64,000 nucleotides of DNA from Lamellibrachia satsuma (Eukaryota > Annelida > Polychaeta > Sabellida > Siboglinidae). The notes under the pieces were generated by a model. That model made no database searches and was not told where the DNA came from. It saw only the letters and a list, made by a program, of their open reading frames with translations. Positions 52,701-61,440 of this stretch are shown here, in pieces. Made by a program: the position numbers and the translations under genes. The stretch lies in NCBI GenBank assembly GCA_033239005.1, contig BSQZ01000009.1:9603752-9667751 (forward strand). Direction: 5' to 3'. Position 1 is the first letter of the stretch, and each line of letters begins with the position of its first letter.

Positions 52701-55700
52701 AACATCATCAGCCCACAAGATCACCGAAGCGGCCACAATTGGCTAACTCTGCTCAGCAACAGTAAGTTCCAGCAGGTTAATCTACCAGGTGTACTGCTGT
52801 AATCAGAACCCCTGGCGACGGGGATGCCAAATCATCCTACAGATGGGTTCATTGTGGCATTGTTCTGCCAACCTACACCTGTCTCTCATTCACTTACACT
52901 AGACTTGATGTTCTTGGCTCTGTTTGCATACTTGAGTGTGTTGTAGGTGTCTTCGTATGACAGGGATGAGGGACTGAAAGTAGGCCACTCACATCAAACA
53001 CATTCTATGATTAAACAGTGTTGGGAAAATATAAAATACAATTTGACTATTTTCGTACACAAATTGTAAGATAATTTCTATTGATCAATTTGTACTTGAG
53101 AATTTGCATATCAACTAATCATTAAGATTTCACCAACAATACAGCACGAATAGCATTTTAGTTTTCATGTAATCATAGCTAAATGTTTCAGTTTCTTCCA
53201 GAACCACCAAGTTTTTTTGTGCATAATTTGATTTTGACCTCTCAATGCCCAATCATATTGTCTCACCTATGACCTGGATTTTATTAGTTGCATGAGGCTC
53301 ACCTAGCTAGTTATTATGGTGGAATATGTGAATAAAAAAAACAAGCCAGGTTTTCGAGTTACATGAGTTCACATCACATAAAGTTCTACTGTAATGTTTT
53401 CAACAAGACAACTATTTTTTACACCTACACACACTGAGGCTCACATCGCATTCTTTGTTGCGGACTTGTCTTCCAAACCACACTTACCTGACGGCTGATA
53501 TCATGACAGTGCGACAGTTCCCTCCGAGTGAGTCCTTCAAAAGTCTTGTCAACTTGCTGTTTCTGTATGGCACATGGCCTTTGTTCTGAATACAAAACTC
53601 CACATATACAGTCTGTCCTCTACTTCAGAAGGATATAGTTGCCAACCTATACAGTTTACCCGTAACTCATACAGATGTTCTGAAATCTAATAGTTTTGAA
53701 CAAGACTTTTTCTGTATTGCAGGACAGGACCAGCATTTGTCAAACAGCATGTGAACAACAGATCATAGGGATTTGTTTGCGACACACATATGAACAAAAC
53801 AAAACACAGAGCATCATCATAAAATCAACTAGTACCTACAGGGTAACAATGGTGGACACACACACACACGTAATAGTTCCTTATCATCTGAGCTGAACAC
53901 TGTTGATAAACCAACAATTAACACAACAGTGCCTACTGACCTTGCCTTCAGCGAGAGCATTGATGCAGTTCCCGAGAGCGAGCAGGGAGCGATTGATGTT
54001 GGCGCCCTCACGGAATCTCGCACCGCGATTTGTCGTAACCGTGGCTCGCTCTGAGCCGGCGAGGTCGATAAGAGAGAGCTTAGCCACACGGAAATCTGTG
54101 GACAAGTTTGCTGTTCGGTCTCGTTGTCGCACAAACACCTGGAGATGAACAAAGATGGAGATGAATATACATTAGATTTGAAACCTATGTGGATGTATGT
54201 GACATGCAGAGTTCCCATGCAATGTTTCCTATTGCTGTGAAGCCAGAAACTCTCAGCTCGATTTTTGTTTTACTCCCATAACTGATCCCACTTCCCTGCC
54301 CCCTCCGTTCTCCACTCCCACCCAAGTATAATAACTACAACTTTACCCAGTTCAGCATGTTATGCATTCAATAAATACACATTGAAACGAGTTTGTTCAC
54401 TGATTGTTGCCAAAACACGTGCAAACACTCTTTGATGACCTTTACACACAACTTTTATAAACATACAGAGGAATGGATGAGCATACTTCCCCAACACATC
54501 AACTTGCATGTGGGGAACGATCCGCACAAAAGGCCAACAATACAAAACTTACTTGAAACACGGCGTGGGACCTTGACGACTCCGCATTGGCGTCGGTGGG
54601 ATGTTGCGTGCGGTTCTGGTTACCATATCTGAGCATGTTCAGTAATTCTTCGGCCGACCTCGGCTAACAAGTAAATAATAAGTATATGGAATACACCGAT
54701 AACGACATCCATAACATGATAAAACACACAATTTTATCACAAAACAAATGTATCTATGACAAAAAATCAATCCTGGTTGACTACAGTTGCTGTTCAGTTT
54801 CACAAGACATAACATTGCCTTCCCCACGTAAGTATATATTTAGCTTTCATCTTGCCCAGAATGATCATATGAAAATATGAGGATATACTATAAATTTTCA
54901 AAGCATATATGCCATATAACCAGACCTGTGCTAGATGGTAAAGATACAGCTACTGAGCACTGATCTGTTTGAAACAGAGTGCAGTGTCAACTCGTGAAAG
55001 TTAATCGACATTGGTGACAGCGAACCACTATATGATCTCTACCGAGCACTGACCTTGTGCAGTGTCAGACCAGCGACAACAACACCTCTCTGCGGGTCCT
55101 CTCTTATGGGGAGACTGCCTCGACCAGCCGTCAGTAGATCGTGGATCTGCTCATTGTACACCTGCAACAACAAAACATTGCAAATGTGGCTAATCTAGGC
55201 TAGTGAGGGTTGGCACGTTTCTGACGAGACGGTAAATACAGCGGTGGATACCACGGTATTTACTCTCATCTGAAACACCTTGCTGACAGAAATATATTTC
55301 CGACATCGGAAACTAAACAAGATGTGCTTTATTTAATGTGTAGAGTGTAATTTAAAATCAATAAATACAGTGCAATATTGTGCTACTCTTACAATGTGTA
55401 TTATATTGTGTTCGAATTTGTTTGATTTGTTAGTACATAATTTGTTAGGACATAATAATGATTACAGAAATAATTGTGGCACTGCCTGTGGTTTCACTAG
55501 GCAGCTAGCTCTTAAAACTACAGGACACATGTCAATCACAGTTGGGAAGGCAATATAAGGTGAGGCAACGATTTCTCTGTTGAGTTCTTGGAGATAGCAT
55601 TAAGCAATACTAATGACATAGTAATGTAGTTACAACCAAGATTGGCTAGTTAAAAGCTCCCTTTGTTGCAACAGCCCTACAGACTGGGCTTGCTTCCTTG

Positions 55701-57720
55701 CATTTACCATCCTTGCAGTACAAGGTGCTTGTTTCAAGCTGACTGGCCCAGTGCTTTCTACTTACCACTGCTTGGCCCACCAGTTGCTTGAAGTTGCTTC
55801 ACATACAGATACATTATTACATGAGAAGGTATAGGAGAGCAATTGTTCTCACTCCCTATTGCTAGCGCTAACCAATCACCCACGGAGCGGTTTACCGTTC
55901 ACGCTAAAATCACTTGCTCCCAACTTGAGCTGCATGTGGCTCCCTCTGACGGCAAAGTTTTCATTCTCTCAAACAACAGTCGTGACTTTGGCGGGATCCT
56001 GTGCTTCTGAGGATTCTAGATTCTGATACCGAAGCATTAGACCATTAGATTTCCATGATTAGATGAATCGGTCAGAATATTTAGTTCCATGGAGCTCGAC
56101 ATGGTATATTATTAGTTAAAACGCCATTTATCACCCCGTAAACTGACCACAAATGGCCATCATGCGTATTCAATTTAATAAAAATGTCCATTTAAAAACA
56201 AAAAATTCCCCGTTTTTCAAAGATATCAAATGCGATTACTATATATGCGGTGACGCGAATACACGCGAAGTTTATGCATATTCAGCATAAAAAAAAATCC
56301 AAAATACACAGCGTAGTTTTCCATGAACGCCTTGGCTTCTTGTCTAGCAAAATTCGCTACGCCTATGGCGCTAAAAGACATATATACTAGTGACTTTTTT
56401 CGCACTGTACTTTTATTTGTTTTGAACAATGTGTCCCCCTATACTGTTATTCGGCACTATACTATTATTAAATTTGACCGATTTGCCACCCTATACTGTT
56501 ATTTGGCCTATACGTTTATTTGGCACTCAAGAGTAGTGTGCTCTATGTTTAAGGGTGGCAGACCAGTTAAAGCTGTGTAGGAACACTTTGTTAAACTGTG
56601 CAAAGAGTAATATAACATTACTCATTATTGTTCTTTCTATGCAAGAATAATACTAATAGTATTCTCCTGCAAAAGTGTATACAGTACTTAGTCTACTGTC
56701 CTGGTTGTAAAACAAAAACTTACTTCAAGATAGGAGACGGCAACTTCACAGATCTTCTCAGGTTTTATTTCACTGATACGCTGATAGAGGTCTCTCATTG
56801 TATGGAACATGACGCCTGGCTCTGATTCACTGCCCAACATTGTGAATGTTTTTCCTGCACCAGTGGCCCCATATGCAAACACTGCAACACGATAAACAGG
56901 GTCATTGACACTGGCATCTGGTCATACGTGAAGTATGTATGTATTCTTATTGTAATTAAGTAGTGTAACTGTGTAAATAATTCAATTATAGTATGCTGAC
57001 AAAATTTTTTTTTCACATATCCAATTAATCATAAAATAAACTAATAATAAAATCTCCATAGGACTAAAATCTTCAGGAACCCAAGTTCAGAGGCACAACA
57101 AATCAGAATCGTTGAACATACTATAAACAGGATGCAAAAGTCATCATCACAGCGAGGGATCACTGAGGAATTGGATATGGAAATGCATTTTTGAAAAAAA
57201 ATTCTTTTTGTGGAAGATAGTTACAGTTTCAAGTGATTTCAATATGATGGCGTCCAAAGTCTTAATTCTCCATCATGGAGAATTAAGATTTTATGCACCA
57301 CTACCTGTTGCACAACGTACCTGAACAGTTGTACCCGTCCAGCAGTCCATCGAGTATTCCCTTTGTTGTATGCTCATACAGCTCCTCATTTGATGCATGT
57401 TCGTCAAAGACGTGGTCAAACACGAAACGCATGTCTTTCTTGGGTTTCTTGCGAATATCGCGCATCTTCCGCCGCTTTCCATGGTAATAATCAGGCGATT
57501 CCTCTGTCTTCGGGTCAAACATTAACAGGTTGTCGCCAATGACGTTAACAACCGTGCGGTGATTGCCCTCCAACTCTGTTGCATTCTCCGGTCGGACGCG
57601 CACGCAGACTTTGATGCGACTTGTACAATCTGATGTGTTTTGGTTGCTGGATGCAGGTACGTTTGAAACTCGCGTGCAGCCACGCCCACCATCACTGGCC
57701 GGTTCTCGCATTAGAGTCAT
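34719..57720 (-). CDS. KIF18: Kinesin-8 family motor protein (KIF18A/B-like), 18 coding exons, 1025 residues
   Basis: Exons, 5' to 3' on the minus strand: 57720-57321, 56881-56724, 55161-55054, 54663-54553, 54138-53941, 53585-53488, 52973-52898, 48829-48755, 48155-48055, 47832-47667, 47175-47011, 46627-46506, 45936-45680, 45307-44828, 44258-44135, 43685-43422, 35181-35065, 34776-34719 (TGA). All introns are GT-AG, every phase agrees, and the lengths sum to 3078 nt. Motor domain about 33-383: P-loop GATGAGKT (138-145), [10 protein letters not shown] (187-196), switch I NAESSRSH (248-255), switch II DLAGSE (284-289), then YANRAKNIK leading into the neck (373-381). Exons 8-13 are charged and heptad-rich (stalk) and end with WADQ (638-641), as in human KIF18A. 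The tail from about 680 is Ser/Thr-rich, then basic ([12 protein letters not shown] near 892), and ends CRKGMVF. Kinesin-8 motors walk to microtubule plus ends and limit kinetochore microtubule dynamics in mitosis. That role is inferred from the family. The name KIF18 is a family assignment; A versus B was not resolved. Confidence 0.93.
36137..36508. repeat. ~370-bp dispersed repeat, copy 1 (kinesin intron 16)
   Basis: The reverse complement occurs at 58497-58872. Shared landmarks include GGTTATTATTTCAGTGTAGA, CTATTTATGGTTAACATAAA, TGCTGGGTCTAAAATAATGC and GGCGACCGCTAAAT. Copies differ by scattered substitutions and small indels. No coding potential or terminal repeats were recognised. Confidence 0.85.
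37345..38372 (+). pseudogene. Mutator-like (MULE) transposase N-terminal relic
   Basis: An ATG at 37345 starts a basic N-terminus ([19 protein letters not shown]). The frame runs to a consensus donor (CAGT/GTAAGT, about 37532), and a pyrimidine-AG acceptor lies before 37936. The following sequence encodes [20 protein letters not shown], then [14 protein letters not shown] in one frame. In another frame it encodes [20 protein letters not shown], then [20 protein letters not shown] and YSGLV with a stop. The paired cysteines and the [18 protein letters not shown] block match, from memory, the N-terminal part of animal Mutator-like transposases. The frame change and stop make it a pseudogene, and the DDE core is absent. 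It lies antisense in kinesin intron 16. Confidence 0.5.
38373..39354. other. Intronic sequence, nothing recognised
   Basis: AT-rich stretch between the MULE relic and the large minisatellite. Its left part may be non-coding remainder of the MULE, but no terminal inverted repeat was identified. Confidence 0.35.
39355..43050. repeat. ~63.7-bp minisatellite, about 58 copies, with higher-order repeats
   Basis: The core CGGCATCCAGACCTCAGGAC recurs from 39384 to 43015 every 62-64 bp. Units fall into a few types that differ in the linker: AAAGATAATTTC, AAAGGTAAGTTC or AAAGTAAGTTC, combined with CTGTTTTAAAAAGG, CTGCTCTAAAAAGG, CTGCTCCAAAAGG or CTTCTCTAAAAAGG. The order of types is itself repeated: a block at 40926-41171 recurs at 42072-42317 (shift 1146 bp, 18 units) and one at 39588-39770 recurs at 39842-40024 (shift 254 bp, 4 units). 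It occupies much of kinesin intron 16. On the minus strand each unit reads TTTACCTTTTTAGAG, resembling a splice acceptor. Confidence 0.97.
43142..43277. repeat. 17-bp minisatellite, about 8 copies
   Basis: The unit CGTCTACAGCCAGGTAC is repeated eight times with single changes (GTCGACAG in copy 3, TACTG or TACTC in the last copies). It lies 145 bp downstream, in the gene's sense, of the exon 16 donor. Confidence 0.95.
43343..43406 (-). repeat. tRNA-derived (SINE-like) fragment
   Basis: The minus strand reads GGAGCTCAGTGGTTAGAAC (A-box-like) and, about 35 bases later, GGGCTTCGAATC (B-box-like). That is the spacing of a tRNA 5' and T-arm region. The 5' end of the tRNA fold and an acceptor stem are not evident, so it is a tRNA-derived repeat or decayed tRNA pseudogene rather than a functional tRNA gene. 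It sits immediately downstream of the exon 16 splice donor. Confidence 0.5.
47939..48021. repeat. 83-bp foldback in a kinesin intron
   Basis: The left arm begins CAGGCCTTATGGAA and the right arm ends TTCCATAAGGCCTG. The interior arms (AGTATTGAATTTT against AAAATTCAATACTA) are also complementary, with small differences. It is a MITE-like hairpin between exons 9 and 10. Confidence 0.85.
49890..51140 (+). pseudogene. CR1-like LINE fragment in kinesin intron 8 (reverse transcriptase to 3' UTR)
   Basis: A 5'-truncated LINE in the antisense direction to the host gene. Plus-strand protein: [16 protein letters not shown] (about 49920), [19 protein letters not shown] (RT motif A), [20 protein letters not shown] (motif B), [10 protein letters not shown] with the intact FADD (about 50293), and [13 protein letters not shown]. 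At about 50684-50702 a deletion of several tens of bases joins EYCIQ to a new frame reading [20 protein letters not shown] and on to a stop near 50960. The 3' tail ends in AT-rich sequence near 51140. The same family supplied the fragment at 6553-6672. Confidence 0.9.
51231..51800. repeat. Structured, repeat-like intronic block
   Basis: Contains a hairpin pairing ATGAACAC (51408-51415) with GTGTTCAT (51438-51445), and an adjacent minus-strand CTGATGA motif followed by an ACAGG-AAG-CCTGT stem and GAAAAC. The 144-codon minus-strand frame (51231-51665) has no recognised domain. The texture suggests the end of a retroelement, but the class is uncertain. Confidence 0.35.
51801..52897. other. Kinesin intron 7 remainder, nothing recognised
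   Basis: AT-rich intronic sequence with no repeat or coding signature that I could identify. Confidence 0.4.
55162..56723. other. Kinesin intron 2, nothing recognised
   Basis: About 1.56 kb. The short frames inside have no motor-domain or other domain similarity, and the flanking exons join cleanly in phase 0 without them. Confidence 0.5.
57261..57287. repeat. 27-bp perfect palindrome in kinesin intron 1
   Basis: CTTAATTCTCCA and TGGAGAATTAAG flank the 3-base loop TCA. It lies 34 bp beyond the exon 1 donor in the transcript, close enough to fold beside the splice site. Confidence 0.85.
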
Positions 57721-59521
57721 GACGACCGTTCATTCATAGGTGTCAATCTGACCCAGAATAAAACATATATAAGGTTACTTTCACTGATAATAAGATACAT
57801 TCAAAAGGTTAGCCAGAGCTGGGTAAGTCCCTGAATTGACAGTGTCGTGTCAGTTTGGAAAAGTGCTATGATGATACGCTGACCAAAAAACTTCATTTTG
57901 AGATAATACACTAGACTAGTATTGCCTATTGGGTGAATTGGTAGTTTTGCTGTGAAATAGTCAATACAATAGGCGACTGATTTTAATCCAAGTCGAAGAA
58001 CTGAAACACCAACTCGTATGTAAATTAATGCAACTCGGATTATATTTCTATTTCTTTATGTAAAATACATTCATATATTCAAAGGTATACCAGTATAACA
58101 TCGGAATATCACAGCATTTTTTCTGCGCGATACGTATCGGCTATTGCGATATGCCTTCGAAGTATCAATTTAATATACACCAACTGGTTCACGGACTGTC
58201 CGCTACGTGTCACGATAACGCCTAATATACATTCCAGGACCCACTAGGGCACAGATAGCTAAGTATACCGTAACTTTGTACTTCAGTCAAAAATTTATAT
58301 TCAAAAGAAATAAACCCAACTGTAACAGTTATAGTTCTATACAGTGTCAGGTCCAGTTTGTATTTTCGAATATAACTAGCTGTAACTCAGCATCACCTGT
58401 CATTCTCAAAACGCGACTTGCTGCTTCGACAAAGGGCAAATGATTCTCAAATGATTCCTGCAGCAATATTGTCTGCTATACAGAATACTGGCTTAAAACA
58501 TTTAGCGGTCGCCCAATCGCCAATGGTGCCCAAAAATGGGTTCGGGCGACTTCAATTTTCTACTACAGTAGCCTGCATGATGACTCAAAATATTTACCAA
58601 GCTGCAATATTTTAGACCCAGCGAAAATAAGCAGAATATTAATAAACATCTCAGAAATGTTGTCATGGCTTCGCATTTATGTTAACCATAAATAGTGTTT
58701 TTGAGACGTTTGACATTGCAAGAAATGTTGCCAAACTGTAGCCGAATTGATATCAATAGGGAGCATTCATTGTATTTTTAATCAACCACATCAACACTCA
58801 ACATGCAACTGAACGGTCATTCTACACAGAAATAATAACCGTTCATGATAATAGTCTTGGTGCTGCGTGGCACTAACTCGCATCCTTCGACTTGTAATGC
58901 GGTGTAAAATAATGGGTTTTTATCAATTAAAAACACTGTACCACTGGCACTGGGTACAAAAGCTTAATGTTAAGGCCTGACTCACCTCATTCGTCTATAA
59001 GGAGGATACCTGATTTTGAATTTCCCCTGATTTTAATCCGCTTTTTAATTACACTATTTTTTTTCAAGATTTATTATTTCCTACATCTATGCGCACCTTT
59101 TTCATGTGCACAAAGCACCACTCCTGGTTTAGCATCAGAACTAGTTACAGGGGCTGTTTGGAGTAAACATATATACTACGTCTACGTGAAGTCTTGAAGA
59201 CTCACGTATTGACTTTATTATTATTAAGAATTGAATTGTGTTCCTGATTTCCAGAACTTTATGCGTGATGGAAAGTAAAGTTCGGCGACATCTGCGACGG
59301 TCATATAGCCATGGGTGGCAATCTTGTTTAATTTTATTACATAAAACCTACAGCCTACCTTCCCACCAGTCGTCCCAGAGTCGGCCTGGATTTCCTGGGG
59401 CAACCCAACAGTGACTGCCTCCTCTTGATTTTTAAAACAAATATCTGGAAACTGCTGCTTGTCAATTGTTTCAATATGATGCCTAAAAGCGAATGCTTAA
59501 GCTACACATAGGCTACTAACC
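57721..59521 (-). other. Kinesin 5' UTR and probable 5' UTR intron
   Basis: Upstream of the ATG the minus strand shows a possible acceptor (TTATTCTGGGTCAG, about 57755). A donor-like ACGAAG/GTTAGT lies at 59521-59516, so a non-coding first exon of roughly 80-100 bp may end there. The span between contains the second copy of the 370-bp repeat (58497-58872) and otherwise nothing recognised. Transcript data would decide. Confidence 0.35.
58497..58872. repeat. ~370-bp dispersed repeat, copy 2 (inverted)
   Basis: Reverse complement of 36137-36508 with scattered substitutions. The two copies lie 22 kb apart in opposite orientation, one in kinesin intron 16 and one upstream of the first coding exon. 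Confidence 0.85.
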
Positions 59522-59680
59522 TTCGTTTGTTGCGATTTATTTACTGCAAGCTTCAGTAAACGAAAACAGTTAATGCTCGGTTTCTGTGCAATCTCTCAGA
59601 CTTTTAAATTTCCGACGTTATTAGAAACGATGTTTTGATTGGTTCATTCTGGAAATGCGCGCCACCTGGCGAATGCAAAT
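59522..59680 (-). promoter_or_regulatory. Candidate kinesin promoter with CCAAT box
   Basis: On the minus strand, GAACCAATCAAAAC (CCAAT at 59642-59638) lies about 35 bp upstream of a TTTAAA element (59603-59608) and about 120 bp upstream of the donor-like site at 59521. A GC-rich GGTGGCGCGCATTT just upstream is E2F-like. CCAAT and E2F/CHR elements are typical of mitotic genes. The assignment is inference from position and motifs. Confidence 0.35.
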
Positions 59681-59784
59681 AACAACAATTTTCTCCTTTG
59701 ATCATATAGTTGGTTTCCGGTGTACAACGTGGCGCCACTGTCTGTGCTAGGCCATACGCTACTGGTACAGCATCTGCGGGCAGC

Positions 59785-60007
<223 letters not shown>

Positions 60008-60161
60008 TGAGATGTGCGTGTGGCGCCGTATACTCCGAATCAGCTGGGTCGATAAGAAGACAAACATCTGGGTCCGTCAACAGGTTAATTGATGTGCATG
60101 AAGACAAAGCGTTGGTACCACAGCTGAAACTATCAAAATATGGACACTGGAAAAGGTGAAG

Positions 60162-60353
60162 TCACATTCTGGCTTTAATATCAATCAAAGGCGAAGTCGA
60201 GGGAAAGAACAAGTCAGGACGAAGGGTAACCACCTTTTGTCTCAGCTTAGTCGTGGTCAGAGAACCCATGACGGCCAGAGAAAGATATGCAACGACACTC
60301 GAAAACATAACAACATAAATGTACCTTAGTTTCTTAAGTTGCAGCTGTTCCAT
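60162..60353 (-). CDS. Unidentified small ORF with a predicted membrane segment
   Basis: A 63-codon minus-strand frame starting MEQLQLKKLRYIYVVMFSSV with ATGG context. A basic cluster precedes about 20 hydrophobic residues and a basic flank (TTTKLRQKVV), the layout of a type II signal anchor. It stops at 60162. It could be the first exon of a Golgi-type enzyme, a small membrane protein or chance. Only repeats and the kinesin promoter lie downstream, which argues against a larger gene. Confidence 0.2.
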   Translation of the reverse strand: MEQLQLKKLRYIYVVMFSSVVAYLSLAVMGSLTTTKLRQKVVTLRPDLFFPSTSPLIDIKARM

Positions 60354-60359
60354 TCAAGA

Positions 60360-61276
60360 GATCATCACAGTGATGCATAATCCTGCAGTGGAAGATGGCC
60401 GTCACCGTTCGTCTGCACTATGTCTTCATTAGCACGTCCTCCTACGAGTGACGGCTTGTTCAACAGTTCAGATAAATGTTCATTCGAAAGAGTTTTCCTT
60501 TGTGGCGAAGAATTAAGTTTTCCCATTAGTTGTTTTCTACACAGTTCGACGCTTTGTACGAACAGCCTGCTTCACATCATCATTGTGCTTTCGCTCCAGA
60601 TATTTATCTGCAGTTAAAGTCACGTCACAACTGCCTAACTTAGAATGGCTTTAAGCAACTGCAGCCAACTCCATATTCGCGGTTTCCACGATTTTTACTA
60701 TTCGGGTGGAGCGCTTTGTCCACAGGGATTTAGGGCCTGCTAGCGAGCCGCTTTGGACACAATGCAGCGTCGTAATAGAAATGATTTCAGCCTACATTGA
60801 CCTTTTGCATAAGTGGTACTAAGTACGGTAGAAAATAAGTGCATTTTAAAGTAATAACTCGCTTAGCCATCAATGCCTAAACAAGTAGAAAAGAACGTAC
60901 AAATGTGTTTTTTTGAGAATCAGGCCCGTCCTCGGGGTTTTAAAAAGGGGGTTTCGAGCGTATACAATCAGCCGGTTATTTCTGCGATGATTTTTTCTGA
61001 CAAATGGTACATTTAAATACAATTCTCTCAAAATGGGTGGTCTGTTCGAATACTTTGGGTAAGGGCTCGAATATACCCCCGATATTTTCCCAGAATCCAG
61101 GCGCGGATTTGGTGTGGCACGAGGTATTGGCTTGCAGCCATCAATTTGCCCCCCCCGCCCCCCAAAAAAAAATTAATTCGCCTTCCGACGCCTAAGCAAA
61201 TGATACAAAGTTATCGCGTTGCTAGCAACTAACAACACCAAGGAACTGAACTGTTTTATTGAATGTTAATACGTTG
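60360..61276. other. No gene recognised
   Basis: Short frames only. A C-rich/A-rich run (about 61149-61172) and AT-rich sequence were seen, but no domain or splice structure. Confidence 0.35.
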
Positions 61277-61440
61277 AATGTGTGTGTGTGTGTGTGTGTG
61301 TGCGTGTGCGTGTGCGTGTGCGTGTGCGTGTGCGTGTGCGTGTGTTTTATGTGTGTTTTTGTAAGTTTTCTGCGTGTTTGTGTGCGTGCGTTCGCGTGTG
61401 CTCGCGTTTGCGTGCGCGTGTGCGCGTGTGCGCGTGTAGC
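61277..61440. repeat. (TG)n/(CGTGTG)n microsatellite
   Basis: Begins as pure (TG)n, changes to CGTGTG hexamers, then to TGCGCG-type variants. The cysteine-valine frames over it are artefacts. Confidence 0.97.
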
